64,000 nucleotides of DNA from Carya illinoinensis (Eukaryota; Streptophyta; Magnoliopsida; Fagales; Juglandaceae), in NCBI RefSeq assembly GCF_018687715.1, contig NC_056765.1, positions 434,001-498,000 on the forward strand. The letters run 5' to 3'. Below the pieces are notes generated by a model, which searched no databases, had not been told where the DNA came from, and saw nothing but the letters and a program-made list of their open reading frames with translations. Each line of letters begins with the position of its first letter. Positions within the stretch are counted from its first letter, which is position 1. Of the stretch, positions 1 to 14,868 are shown piece by piece. A program made the translations under genes and the position numbers.

Positions 1-1763
<1,763 letters not shown>

Positions 1764-2116
1764 TATATATATATATATATATATATATCATACATAAACT
1801 CTGCATGCGTACACTTAATTTGTCTCGGCGTGCAAATGCATGAATTCGCTGATACACACTTACATTTAATTTTAGTTTACCCTCTGCTCGTATTAGTTCA
1901 TGATCTCACATGCATGCATGCTGTCACAGCTTCCGTATTTCAAAGTTCGGTTTCTGTCTCCTTAGAAAAGTTAATCACGTTTTTCATGCCCTACTTGCCT
2001 TGTCCCGGCCCGTGACTGATATATATGCAGTAATATATACGAGTATCCAAATAAAAATAAAAATAAAAATCTTGAGATGCCTAAGTACTGATCAATATCC
2101 ATTGATTGTATCATAA
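1764..2116. other. Intergenic, TA repeat and low-complexity DNA
   Basis: It opens with a TA run (1764-1788), the continuation of the microsatellite split by the Helitron-like element. Nothing else is recognisable. The two small overlapping plus-strand frames here have no family signature. Confidence 0.5.
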
Positions 2117-3890
2117 AGGCATCTTTACCTCAATTCTATGATATATTTTCATTACCTTTCCGTGTATATTTAGAATTCAGGTAAAGAGAGGTAATACTTG
2201 TATCCATTTCTAGAAATAAAAGGGGCCGGACTCTAGAGATCAGCAGAAATTAATTCTAAGGGCTTAGCATAAGAGGCCCAACTAGTGGAGAATGAGATCG
2301 AGTTGATGACTTTTGCCTAGAGGGCAGTCGGTGCATTGAAAAGTTCTTGCTATGGGAGAAGACTTCAAATAGTTTGCGTGCAGGACGCGAGAGACTAGAG
2401 TGAGTGAGGGATGACCCAGCCGACGATGCCACTGAGCAACTAAAGTTTTCTTGTCGAGATGAGCAGATGGAGAAGAGGAAGAAGCCACAACAGATGGAAA
2501 AACATAAAGGCCATCACAGATTGGCCCTATGAGGAGAAGCCTCCTCGTTGAGGTGTCCTTCATAGAAAAGTGAGAGGCATGAAATTCAAAATAACAAGAA
2601 TTATCACCACAAAACTTGGAAACCGAAATTAAATTTTTGGTAGTGTTGGGAACATGAAGTAAGTTATGAAGGAAAAATGAAGAAGGGGGAAGAAAGAGAA
2701 GAGTCCCCAATATTTTGTATGGATAGTCCCGAGCCATACCCCACACGAATATGTTCACCAACATCATATTGCTTAGAGGAGAAGTTAAGTTGGTGAAGTC
2801 ATGGGTTATGTGATGCGTCGGAGCTGAGTCTGGATACCATGTGGTGTCGGAAGTGCTTGGGCTTGTAAAATTTTCCGAGAAGCACCATATTGAAAACTGT
2901 GATCGAATCGATGTCTGCATTGCAGGGCTACATGCCCAAATTTATTACACACTTGGCAAGTGGGCCTCTGATTATACTGCTGAATTGGTTGAGCACCAAG
3001 GGTGAAATTTCGACCACCTCATTTGGAATAAGTGGACCTACCTCGCCCACTTCGACCCAATATGACCCCCACGAGTAGGTCCTCTACCACGACCAATTGT
3101 GGTAAGATGAGCTAAAGGTTCTAGAGATTACTTTGTGCATTGTGTGAGAGTCTATTTTCATGAACAAGTAACAATTGATAAAGTTCATTAGAGGAAATGA
3201 GCTTAAGCCGTGTGATGATAGATGTGACAAACGACTCATATGCAAAACCAAGGCTAGTGAGAAAGTAAGTGACAAAATCTTGATTGGGTAAGGGATTACC
3301 AGATGCTGCAAAGATGTCTGCTAGAGCACAAACCTTACCAAAATAATCTGTGATGGTTTGCTCACATTAATCTGAGATTAGCAAGCTGAAATCTCACTTG
3401 GAATTGCTTGGCCTGTGAGTGTGATGCGAACATGGAAGCAAGTAAGAGCTAGAGGGCACGAGAGGTGTTTGAAGAGAGAACATGGCCAACTACAGATTCT
3501 AAGAGTAATGAAAATAGGATACTAAGAACCAGTTGTTTAATTCGTTTCCAGGAGGAGAAATTTGGGTTGACTTGTGGAGCAAAGTTGGATTGGGTGGGTA
3601 GAAACTCAGCTGGGCATGGAAGAGTGCCATCAACGTTTTGATAGAGATCTTGCCCTTGAAGGTAAGCACTAATCTACACTTTCCATAAGGTATAGTTTTC
3701 TGTTGTTAGCTAAGTGGTAACAATGTGTGAGAATGAAGAGGCACTGGAGGGATTTGGAGTGGGAGGAGAAGGTGATAATGCCTTGGATCAGAGAGATAGT
3801 GAGTCGCAAAGCTCTGATACCATATGAGAGAGATATCTTTGCCTGAATTCTATGATATATTTTCATTACCTTTCCATGTATATTTATACA
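2117..3890 (-). pseudogene. Decayed Ty1/copia remnant (gag and GAG-pre-integrase)
   Basis: Read on the minus strand, 2282-2920 encodes a GAG-pre-integrase-like stretch: a WYPDSAPTHHIT protease-flank motif and then an RRLGHPS motif followed by CTDCPLGKS. 3084-3311 keeps Gag UBN2-type residues ending in a QLLLVHENRL-like segment, with frame breaks. At 3811-3822 the plus strand reads GCTCTGATACCA, the complement of the initiator-tRNA primer-binding site, followed by an LTR beginning TG at 3825. A related LTR piece lies at about 2117-2172 and shares the TTCTATGATATATTTTCATT block with 3845-3864. Integrase, reverse transcriptase and RNase H are absent, so the copy is deleted internally and dead. 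Confidence 0.75.
3811..3822 (-). other. Primer-binding site of the copia remnant
   Basis: The minus strand reads TGGTATCAGAGC, complementary to the 3' end of initiator methionine tRNA, the usual plant copia primer. It lies two bases inside the presumed LTR edge at 3825 and fixes the remnant's orientation as minus. Confidence 0.8.
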
Positions 3891-4177
3891 TATACATCAT
3901 ACAGGGGCAACAGTAGAGAATAAAAAAGGAATAAAAACAATTACAAAACTTGAGAGAATGATAACCAGAAATTGTCAACGGTTTGACAGTAATATCCTCT
4001 ATACTAATAGATTGATCGCGATATTAATTTGCAGCAAGTGAACTACGTCTATTAATTAATGTACAATATTCTTCGTATGAAATCTCCTTTTAAGCTAAAT
4101 ATTTCTCTTTATGCTCCGATTAGCATGCATGGAGTACGCAAGTGTTACCATACATTCATGTGCAGCTCTATAATATC

Positions 4178-4192
4178 TATATATATATATAT

Positions 4193-4262
<70 letters not shown>
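4178..4262. repeat. (AT)n(GA)n compound microsatellite
   Basis: A TA run is followed by about 68 bases of uninterrupted GA. Arg-Glu and Ser-Leu open frames overlapping it are artefacts of the repeat. Confidence 0.97.
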
Positions 4263-4265
<3 letters not shown>

Positions 4266-5245
4266 AACATGCATGTTAAAAGCTTGAAAAATATGATCTG
4301 CTTCGAAGTACGTAGCCTTTTCATCCCATGTGCCAATTAAGGGCTCATTCTTTTTCTTTTTCTTCTACGTAATACTGCACGTACTACGAGTACATCTACA
4401 TGCAACTAATTAGCCAAAATGCAGATTCTCTTTTCTTGCCAATTAAGGATAAACGTCTTATATGAGTACTACTAGTACTAATTAATTACGGCATCTTCTG
4501 AGAGCTCATGATCATGATGATGGCCGTGATGATCAGATTGATTAAGGATTTAAGAGAAAATATATAATACACGCGCGAGGGCATGAATTCTTATCTTTGT
4601 GAGGCTTGGTAATTATGGAGAGTTTAGTACTTTATCGATCGATCCCGCATGCTATATATCATACAGGGTGGCTGCGAGTACCCATATTAATGCAATTAAA
4701 TGTGGTTTGTGCATGCATGTCTGCTTTTGATCATCAAAGGCGCGCTAATATAAGTACAGCAATCTGGCCTAATATCGATAGAATGCTGCACGTACGCATA
4801 GATCACTAGGGAGGATTTGTACGTATATATATATACGTGCTTCTAGAAGCTAGATGATGATCAACTTGTACGTTCATGATCACTTAATTGATTCGAATGC
4901 ATTTAACACTTAATTATCTATATATATATATATGCATTATTATAACATTAATATTAATCTTGTCAAAGATCGAAACTGATCATGACATGATATGATGGCC
5001 GGTTTGGATCATTCAATTAAGTTGGAATTGATCCAACCTGTTAAATTGATCAATTAAAATCACGTGCATATATATATATAAATCAAACAAGCTGTTCATT
5101 TTCAACTCAAAATGGGATCAAATTAATGCATGAATGAGAAAAATTGCAAAGTTGACTAGCTGATCACCATATACAAGTTGTTTTCGTGCTTTAATTTAAT
5201 TAATTGATTATAAATATATAGTCACGTGGACTAATGCACTTATAG

Positions 5246-5298
<53 letters not shown>

Positions 5299-6058
5299 TT
5301 TATAGCAGCTCATGCATGACGCAAACTGGAAGTTAATTTTCCAATTGACTGATCATGATCATCGAAACCAACCCATGAAAAATGGGGGCCCATGCAACGA
5401 CAATACTTACGTATGTAGTACAAACTTATAATTTGAATGTGATCATTTTCTTAGACTTGAAAAGAAAACATTAACGTGTTTTCCAAACAATATATATAAT
5501 TATATATAAGAAACGACCGATTCCTACAAGTCTCGACTTAAAGAATATATATTGTCCCAAATACGTACTAAAGAAAATGTAGGGCGCAGAATGTTCTTGA
5601 AGAAAAATTTCTATATTATGTTCATTTATGGTTGACTCCCATTGACCCATCAAAATTGACGATCGAAGTCAATTTTATGGTTTATGTCTTTTGCTTGTCG
5701 GCCGAGTATCAGTTCTTCTTCGAGAAAAACCATATGTGCTGCATTTGGATTGGTTAGGTCTAAGTCCAATATTGACCAATGCTGAAAGCTGAGGGAATAC
5801 TTTGATAGTTTAATATGTAGTGGTAGACATTTAATTCGCTTTCATGTAAGATAGTGGTGCACGCAGTACTCTATAAATGATGAATATAGTGGAGATCGAT
5901 CATGCGTGCATTGCGACTTTTTAAAATCTAAAGTAATTTTCATAGCTATAGCTACTACGTACATGATTAATGTTGGTGAAGGGACAAAACTTTCGCGTAA
6001 CTTTTTCAATAGTATAGATGGAACGTACAAAGACATCTTCTTCAATCCTCTAAGTACG

Positions 6059-6092
<34 letters not shown>

Positions 6093-7687
6093 CATGGAAA
6101 AAAAGGCAGCTCGATCTTCTGCCAACGTACGTACGTTGTTTTTAGATCGTGTCCACAATGGCTGCGCGCACCGGCCTTCACAAACATCTATGTACGAAAT
6201 GGGCTACTAAAGATGAAAATAATATATGGAAAATTAGAATATCTAAAAATAAGACAAAATGAATGGTTATCACACCTACACGAATGGCCGGCTAGCAAGG
6301 GATCCCGGCCTGCAATGGCATGCATGGTAACACTTGAAATAACGACACCTCCGGCCATGAGGGATGTACACATGCAAGATCAGGGCGCACACACACATAT
6401 AGAAACTGTTCAGAAGCTCTCGATATTTTCAGACCTCACTATATGTACTGGTCATGACAATACGTACCCTGATCATGAGCTTTTAGGATATTAAAGGAAC
6501 CATGCACAGTACTACTCAGCCTTGTAATTACTAATAACTTGAATTGAACGTCGTCGATCGGAGGATAATTCTAACAATATAATATGATCCCATCGGAGTC
6601 ACCTCTTTCTTTGTGGATCTCATAACCAAAGCGTGAGATGTTACATGATCTTTAAAGTACTATATCTTTAATGAAACGATAATTATCATTAAGAACTAAG
6701 ATTATTCTCGATTCTATAATATATAGACTGTAATAGATCTAGTATTTATTGTTTCTAAAAATTCATACAAACATACGTAGTTACAAACTTACAGGACATG
6801 CTTTACGCATCTATATTTTTTTTACTCTAGCTAGAACTTAACATTTAATTGGCATAAATTCCGGGGAATCTTAATCAGATCATTACTGTTAAATTAATTA
6901 GGAATTTGGAAAGGGCGTGTAAGATAAGATGCAAAACAGCTACCACGACCAGCAACTTTTAATGCAGCACCTTAATTTGTTCTTGGCAAGCCGAGTTCGT
7001 ATTTTTTTTTTTGTAAATTTTAAATTTTAAATTTTTATTTTATTTTATTTTTTTAAAAAAACTTGAGTAATGTTTTTTTTGTGCTTGCATGTCAACTTGT
7101 TAATATCGGTGTGTAATATCCAAACCGAGGACAGCCCATAAGAAAGTCTCCCCCGTTTCAAGGTATTGGACACAGCCCATTTATTTTGTTCGAGTCTTGA
7201 GTCTTGACAGTGGATTTGAGCTTGGGAAACTTTTGTGGGCATGCATTAGTAGATGTCTCGGGCCCCAATTATTGAGCCTTTTTTTTTTTCATGGCATTTG
7301 TAATCGAATTCTGTTCACATTAACAGTTTGTTAGACTTGAGTTTTGAATTGAAAGATCAAGTTAGAGGGTTTCCAAGTTCTTGATGTATATTGGAATTGT
7401 TGGAGATAATATCAAATCAATAATGATTTTGGGATAACGAGTGATTTTACGTGGTATCAGAGTTAGGTTCTGGGTTCAAACACTGATTCTATACTTTACT
7501 TTATTTAAGTAAATATTTTACTTCAAGAAGAATGCTAAGATTACTATAATACAAATAATTAAATTTATATCTTTCTATTAGCTTAAACTTGTCTAGTTTA
7601 AACTTTTAAGACAAGTTGATAATTTTACAAAGAATACCATCTAGAAAAAAAACTCAAGATTATCTCTATGAGTTATGTATTGTTATA
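4263..7687. other. Gene-free intergenic region with TA microsatellites
   Basis: No frame longer than about 90 codons and no recognisable protein family on either strand. TA runs are prominent at 5246-5294 and about 6061-6090. The base composition and frequent GATC/CATG/TATA motifs are typical of plant intergenic DNA. A homopolymer-rich patch lies at 7000-7080. Confidence 0.6.
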
Positions 7688-7860
7688 GAGTAATGCTACA
7701 TACAGTCATGGAGTGTGTAAACGCTGCACAATCGCTTTGAAAATGAGTGGAGTCCACGATTAAAAGTTAATTTTTTTTTCATGCGAGTCCCGTATTAATT
7801 CACTTTTTTTAAAGAGACTACACGGCGTTTACACAACCACAACTGCAAATATCATTTCTC
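7688..7860. mobile_element. Mutator-type MITE, 173 bp
   Basis: The element is bounded by a perfect 9-bp direct repeat ATTGTTATA (7679-7687 and 7861-7869). Its termini are imperfect inverted repeats: the left end starts GAGTAATGCTACATACAGTC, and the complement of the right end starts GAGAAATGATATTTGCAGTT. A 9-bp target duplication with inverted ends and no coding capacity fits a Mutator-derived MITE. A related left end appears at about 13595, where an hAT-like element has inserted. Confidence 0.8.
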
Positions 7861-7869
7861 ATTGTTATA

Positions 7870-9340
7870 TTAAGAAATGGAAGCTAGAGATATCAGTGTC
7901 CTCTCTTCTATATATAACGAGGGTCTCCGTGCTCATGAATTTACAGGGTTGAGGTCAAATATTGCTATATGCTTTGCTGATATTGGAGGAATGAGGATAT
8001 GGGGTGGGCTGTATAGTTTTCACTTTCAGATGCACACATCTTTAGGCTAAACGAAGAATGAGCTTGTCACTTTCAGTTTCTTTCCTTCAGTTGACATGCG
8101 CTTTCTGATCTTTGAAATTACATTGTCTAATTATACGAACATTGCTTATACATGTCATGACTCTGACATTTTCTTCAGTTGTATTTTGGGGCCAATAACC
8201 CAGTTCCTATATCTTATTCTTATATTATTATATATGTTTCTCATTAACTTCTCATGCCGTGACTTCTGTGACAGAGTTTAGGTGATGTATGTCCAAAATT
8301 TGCTGTTTGTCAATGTGCTGCATCAATTAGTAGTATGCAGTATTAAGGCTGTGTACTGGGTACTGCAGTCTGCAGCCAATGAGTTAGGTCCTGACATCTT
8401 TAGAATATGAATTGGCATGTGACTCAGATTCGTGGGTTTTAGCACCCATTATAAATTTGAGGCGTTTGACATGACAATGGTTTGACAAATCTAGAGTTGG
8501 AACAAAGGAAACAATTTGAATTTGCGTTCAAGGTTGGTGTTTCTTGATAAAATCTTGTGCAGAGTGCGTGTCGTATTTAGTAGTAAGCATTACTTTGGGA
8601 GAAGAATGAACTCAGAACAAATGAGAGGTATGGTGCATAAAGGCATGAGCTTGTAAAAGGTTCGAATCTAACCTCCTAATATTTCGCTCAATGGGATCAG
8701 TATACCTTGGCAGTTCTGGGGGAGATGGGTTTGGTTGGGCAGAAGCCGGTGCCATTTAAATTACAAATAACTCTATTTATAGGACTCTACACCACACACC
8801 ATCCACATAGCATGGTTAATTAACTGACAATTTGCCAAGATAAGTATTGATCTATGAAACATTCTACTTCAAGCATGTCCTTCACATCACTAACATGGTA
8901 GGATTTGATTTGCAAGAGAATTGTCTCCACAGTAAAATAGCTTTCAGTTTGTCTCACAAACTGAAATGTGCAAAGGGAACTGTCTGTATTGGTCAAAACT
9001 TATTATGATGGAAGGGTTATTTTTCATAGATATAAACTTTTTCAGTGTTGTTTCTCGAGTGTCCTGAACAGCATTCTGGACACAAAATCATGTGAATCTC
9101 GTCTCTGCATATTCTGCATAAAACTTTTACTTTGCATACTATAATTGCCTATGCCACTTGTGAAAAGAGAGACACATTTGAATAAAATGTGTAGCATTAA
9201 TGTGAGCTACTAATTTAATGAAGAGGATAAAATAGTTTCCCATTGATTACCTACTCAAACTACTTGCAATTACATACTATTGTTCTCCTCTCCAACCTGA
9301 CACACTAGCCAAATTCTCTTCTTGTATGCAACCTCTCAAA
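7870..9340. other. Intergenic region downstream of the IQD gene
   Basis: No coding region was recognised. Its right part should contain the 3' UTR and polyadenylation region of the minus-strand IQD gene ending at 9341, with an AATAAA-like motif at 9181. The extent of the transcript cannot be read from sequence. Confidence 0.5.
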
Positions 9341-11444
9341 TCATCTGAAGCCACCATGTCGGTCCCAAACCTGCAATGAGCACCCTGAGTCAAAGCTGAG
9401 ATCTCTCATCGTTCGACTAGATTTTATAGGACCTGGAACGCCTTTCAAGCTTGGAGATCTTTGCTGGCAACTGCTAGTCTTGCTAATCCTACCACCGCTT
9501 GACACTTCAGTATTAATGGAGGATATGAAAGACAGCTTATTCTTACATGGTGAATAGCTTTCAGAACATGTATCAAAACTCCTGGGTCTTAACTTTGGCG
9601 AGCTCATTGATCTTGCTTTAGCTTTAGCAGATTCAGTAGCAGCCATGTAAGTTGGAACAACAGGAGAGCTTGAAAATGAATTATGATCTCCTAATGAACA
9701 CTGCCTCCTATGAAATGATCTTCTGGGAACAAATATCGGAGACTCCAATCCTTCAAAGTTATTCCGTCCCTGAACATTTCTTAGCTTAGGTTGTCCTCTT
9801 CCGTAATCCTCTAGTTGTCTTGGATTTGAAGTTGGAACTGGGTCCAAATCTTCAAGTTCTCTGCTTTTAACAACTTGGGTATCCACCCATTGATCCAACC
9901 AGTACCTCCATCTTCCATTTACCTTGCTTCGTTCTGTTTCCGCTGACTTCTGAAACATTTTTCAGCCGAAAACTCGGTTACTATAATCCAAGCTTGTGAA
10001 ATATATAACGTGAAGATCACAAAAGCAAAGGAGCTTACTCGGTGGCTAAATGCATAATCCTTTATCCGTTCCCTCTTAATCATGGCTTCCTTCTTACTTA
10101 AGAACAATGCTTCTTCCTCTTCCTTTGACAGAACGCTGTCATCCCACCTTCTTTGACTGTTTGAATCTATCTGAAAACCATTTTTTTTTTCGCCAGCCAA
10201 ATTATGTCAGTCTGAATATGCAAAGGAAATAAGTAATTTATTGAATGCTAGAAAATAAAATAGTCAAGGACACATGCAGAAAAATAAGGTTTCCATAACG
10301 AGAGGAATGGTATATGGATTTTGCAGATCAGTTTTTCACGTTAAAATGAGTCACTGAGTTCTGCACTCTATACCTTTATTATCTTGTCTTTCCAATCCTG
10401 CAGTTGTTTAGTTCCTTCATAATCCCAAGTGCCTTCGGCCATTTCGAATCTTCGTGTGCAGACCTGTGACTGGATATTTACCATGGACTGCAAGCACTTT
10501 AGGGTAGTTAGAGCTTGGCGCCTTACAGCTCTGCCTCGAATGATAGCTTGAAGCCTCACTATTCCCTTCAATGCCCGCAAAGCTTTCCTTGCCTGAAAAT
10601 CTCTCCCACATAAGTTCATCAAAATCATGGAAATCCATGAGAATTGAAGAAGAAAAGAAAAACAGATCTAAGTTGTGTGTTATTTTTTTTTCCCGTAATT
10701 ATAAGTTAAAATTTTGGTTGAGTGACTTAAATTGTGTTCTAGATCCCAAAATCCTGACTTCTGCCTTCCGTTAACAGGATTTTCTTAATTATTATTATTC
10801 TTCTAACAGCAAATCTATAGAGTTTCCAAGACTAGTTCTACGAAATTCAGAGAGAGAACATCCAAACATGACCAGTGAATTAGTTAGCAGAAAAGGAGAT
10901 ATGAGGCAGATAAAAAGTTTGTTAAAACTCACAAGGTAACCCCGAAAGGCAGTCTGAATTTTGGTGGCAGAAATTTCATGGATCTCCTTCTTATACTGAT
11001 AGTGGGATGAAGGGGTGTCAGCTTGAAGTTTAATGACTGAAAGCTCTTTTGTTTCATATTCACATCGATGGTCAGATTGAGAGGTGCCTGCCAACCGGAC
11101 AACCTCAGCGGCAGCAGCTTGAGCAGCTGCAACAGCTGCTTCAGCAGCAGCAGCAGAGGCAAGAGCCACGGCGAGAGCATGCTTGCTTTGCTCTTCCTCT
11201 GCCTCACACAGACTTCTTTCTTTCAAGGAAGATGGTGCAGTGAGCGAGGGTAACCTTTTGGTCTTAAACCTTCCAAATATCCATTTCCTTCTCTTCTCCT
11301 GATAATATTTATCTCAAATGAGGAACAGAATCGAAGACCAAAAGTGATCAAAGAAGCAAATCATTTTACCTTTTCTGGTCTTGACTGCGTTTCTCTGATA
11401 AAGAACCTCTTCACTATATTGAACCAGCTCTTCTTCCTAGCCAT
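9341..11444 (-). CDS. IQ67-domain (IQD) calmodulin-binding protein, 466 aa
   Basis: Five exons, all phase 0: 11370-11444, 10933-11298, 10374-10592, 10039-10170, 9341-9949. All junctions are GT-AG and the frame stays open. The start is MARKKSWFNIVKRFF. An Ala-rich helix lies in exon 2. The IQ67 domain spans about residues 132-198: IQ motif at 139 (IQTAFRG), a second at 162 (LQAIIRGRAVRRQ), a third IQ-like one near 182-195, and interleaved hydrophobic CaM-recruitment patterns. Exon 2/3 splits the domain at the position of the intron conserved in IQD genes. The C-terminal 200 residues are Ser/Arg-rich and basic (YMAATESAKAKARSMSSPKLRPRS, the conserved C-terminal IQD motif). Known IQDs are calmodulin-binding scaffolds at microtubules, membranes or the nucleus. 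Which paralogue this is cannot be told by eye. Confidence 0.92.
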
Positions 11445-13622
11445 TGAAGAATCAATTCATCACACTGATCTGAGAAGGTTCTGTAACCACGCTGGTAGGG
11501 TGGTTTCTGGGAGTAAATAAATGCATCAGTTAGGAAAAAAGGTTAAAAACCATGCAAACATTACTGGGTAGTAATGGAGTTGATCAGTCACTGAACTATT
11601 TACAACAAACTGAACCATTGTTCCTGTAATTCAGCAGATCAAACAAGAATCACAGCTTCAGAAAGTGAGAGTTCCTGGAAACTTGGATACTACTACTAGG
11701 AAATTCAGAGAGAGAACCTCGAAATATGACCAGTTATTGGTTTTATTTTCCGATACAAATTTCCAGAAAAGGACACGCTATGGAGGAGATACCCAGAGTT
11801 TTTATAATATCACACACCCAAGGTTTTGTTAAATATATCAGTTGAAAACAACTAATATTGGCATTTGCTGTATGTGTTTTGTGCATCTATCCAATCATTC
11901 ACATTTCGCATGATGGTTTTCTCTGTTCAATTGTGGGCCTCTAAATGAGCGATTCGTGGGAAAATGCATAGGCACTTGTCATGGAGGCAAGCTTTTAATG
12001 ACTAATGAGAAACTCTTTTCAGCCTCATGGGCCCTGTCCTTTTTTCCATGCTTCCATTTTCTCTACTGTAACAGACAAGTTCATGTGCTGTGGGGAGTGA
12101 AATCACAGAACTGTCCTTAGTTGTTTTTGCTTTGAGGCCCTGAGGGTATAGCATGTTTTGCAGCCCATCATATATATGGATATTCTTTCTTGCTCCTTGT
12201 CAAGTTTGCTTTTTTGGGGTGCCACCATTTCAATTCCTCCCAATCCTTAACCTGCACTTGATTCATCTATGTTGATCATTCTATATGTTTCAAGTGAATC
12301 CCCAAAAAAAGGTGACCGGTTGTAATTAACTAGTGTATACTAAATAAGCTAGGCTTGTTCCTATCAATACCAATTTGCCCAGATGAACATCCTGGACTTT
12401 GCCTTTTACTTTTACTACCTTAGTTGTTATTTTCCATTAGCAGCAAATTCAAAAGAATGTTTACCTCAGTAAAGAAACATAATACAGGCTGTTCCTAATC
12501 TCTCTTTAAGTACAGGTAGACTATTCCACACACATGGAGTGGCAGAGAGAGAGAGAGAGAGAGAGCTATAATTGAGGGAAAGTGGGGGGAGTCACAGTGT
12601 GCAAGAGATGAGAGAATGTGGAGAAGAAAACAAAGCAGCCTTTTGTTGTGAGAAGTGAAGACAGCTGTGAAAGGGCCCTAAAGAGATGAGTAGTCATAAT
12701 ACATTCTCATCTTTTGAAAAAGGGATGAAAATAATTCTCTCTTGCAGCAGTCTTGTGGGTGTCGACTAGGCTAAGGAAGGGAGTTTAATGGGAAGTGAGA
12801 GCCTCCTGTTGTATAGCCCACAAGCACGAGTTTTGTATTCCCCTTAGAAAACACCCTTTTACCTTCTTGAAAACAGAACTCAACATTAATGATTATTTAC
12901 AGAAATCTTGCACATTGCATGCTGTTTTTATGGAAGTGTTTGACCGGCATAATAGAGAGTGAATGCTGTAAATAGTAAATACTGGGATAGAGCAAAAGAA
13001 AATGCATAATGTTTTTGCTGTAACATCTTTTACAACCCAACTGTAGAAGTAGACAGCCCCATCATCCATAATTTGTATGCACCAAAAGCTCACAACCTAA
13101 GGTTTGTTTCAACTTTCATGTCCTGCTCAAGAAACTGGAGGTTAGGTCATTCGGTAATGGGCTACAATTGGACTTCAGTCATTTGGTAATGGGCTACAAA
13201 TGGAGTTAAAGTCCTTCAAATACGAATAGCCCAAGAGATCATCTTAGGCCCAAAGAATCCATTGTTCAGGCCCCAGGGGCTACAAGTGGCGTTGACCCAT
13301 GAAAACTTATTGGGCTTAAACTTAAATAAGCCCATTATAATATATATTTATATATATAAGTCTATTAAAAAAAAATGATCTCATTTTTTATATGATGTCA
13401 CGAGTTTTTCTTGAATAACTTATACAAGATTTTATACTATCTAAGTTTAAATTTGTATCTAATATTACTTAACAAAAATTACAATTAAAATTAAAGAAAA
13501 AGGAGGGAAAGTAAAAAATATATTGATATTTCTTTTTATTTACTACAAAATACATTATCAAAGTTGGAGCCTTTTTTTAATCTATAATTGAAAAGAGTAA
13601 TGCTACATTAAGTTGTACAATG
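11445..13622. other. Intergenic region upstream of the IQD gene
   Basis: No coding region was recognised. It should hold the IQD promoter and 5' UTR. A stretch at 11700-11735 resembles part of IQD intron 2 (10843-10880), both containing AATTCAGAGAGAGAAC. A short GA run lies at 12546-12566. Two imperfect direct repeats containing GGTAATGGGCTACAA occur at 13155-13200. From about 13590 the left part of a MITE-like sequence begins. Confidence 0.5.
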
Positions 13623-14452
13623 TAGGCCTGCAACCCGTCCAGCCAGAGTCGGATTTTGGCCCAATCTGATCCGATACAACCTCAGTTGTGCGCCAAACCA
13701 AACCGATCCGACCTGAAAAATTTGGGTTGGGTCAAATCCGAGATTAGTTTCACGGACCGATTCTCCAGGAAGAAGAAAACAATTATTCCACCATATTCAA
13801 TTCCAAGGAGAAATCAAACGAAAAGGAAAATAATTAGATGCAAAAACAAAAAAATGGCCACCGGTCTTCCCTTGACTTCCTCTTCCCCAATCTTTTGGGA
13901 TCGTCAATGTGCATGCCCATTCAATTGCGCAAGAGATAGATTCTGGTCCATCCTCCACTGCCGCTGATTCTCCATAGGTGTCCTGTTTTAAATCAAACAA
14001 CCACTGCTGCCAAGAAGCTTCTAGGCATGTCCTTGTAGAGCATCCTTCTGGGTAAATCTTTTGCCATCGGGGATACCAATTGGAAAAATCTCTTAGATTA
14101 GCCCTCAGCACTGCCTCGATGATTAGCCCTCGCCAAGTGGGTCACTGGATTGTAGATGATGAAGCCGTTGCAGGAGAAAAAAATGGAGATCGTGCGAGCA
14201 GTGAGATGGGTCTCTTCAAGATATGCATGTGTCTTTTTCTGGCTAGGGGAGCAGCAACGGAAGGTCTACGGTGACAAAGAACGCCACTGGCTAGGGTTTC
14301 TACGAGCGGTGGGGTGAAGGAAACGGGTTCGATAATTTCGATGAAGAACAACTCGTTAATATATCGTGACCCGATGAACCCGTTTTTTAAATGGATTGGA
14401 CGGATCGGTTAGTCGGATGGATCGGGCCCAAGGCCCTTTATGCACTGCCCTA
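13623..14452. mobile_element. hAT-like non-autonomous transposon, 830 bp
   Basis: A perfect 8-bp direct repeat GTACAATG (13615-13622 and 14453-14460) flanks the element. The ends are TAGGCCTGCAACCCG... and ...GCACTGCCCTA, a short degenerate inverted repeat starting TAGG. An 8-bp duplication with TAGG-type ends fits the hAT superfamily. No transposase was recognised. Small open frames on both strands (for example 13797-14111 minus) have no family I recognise and may be captured or chance sequence. The element sits inside an AT-rich MITE-like sequence that resumes at 14461. Confidence 0.78.
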
Positions 14453-14868
14453 GTACAATGTATAAATATCGTACAATTATTTTTAAAAAAATAAAATTTA
14501 TTATTAAAAAATAATTTTATAAATTTAATTTTTATTTTAATTAGCTTTGGTTTTTATTTTTTATGTTTTCAAAGCGGCAGTGGCAAAATTGCAATATCAC
14601 CGATCCAGACAAACAGTAACATGCCTGTAGCTGTAGAACAAGACTTTCGCAAGCTACGAAGCCACCCTTGAAAACCTTAGAACTCAAACGCCTCTTGTTC
14701 TCCGTTGATATCTTCTTCCACTTCTGAAGCAAAAGCCGAATCTTTTCTTGATCGTTCGGGAATTTTTTTTTTCGTATTTTTGTTATCATTTCTCGTTCGT
14801 TCTTTGTCTCTGTCTCTTTCCTCGAACAAAAAGATAAGAGAGATTGGAGGAGAGGTTTTTTGGGTGTA

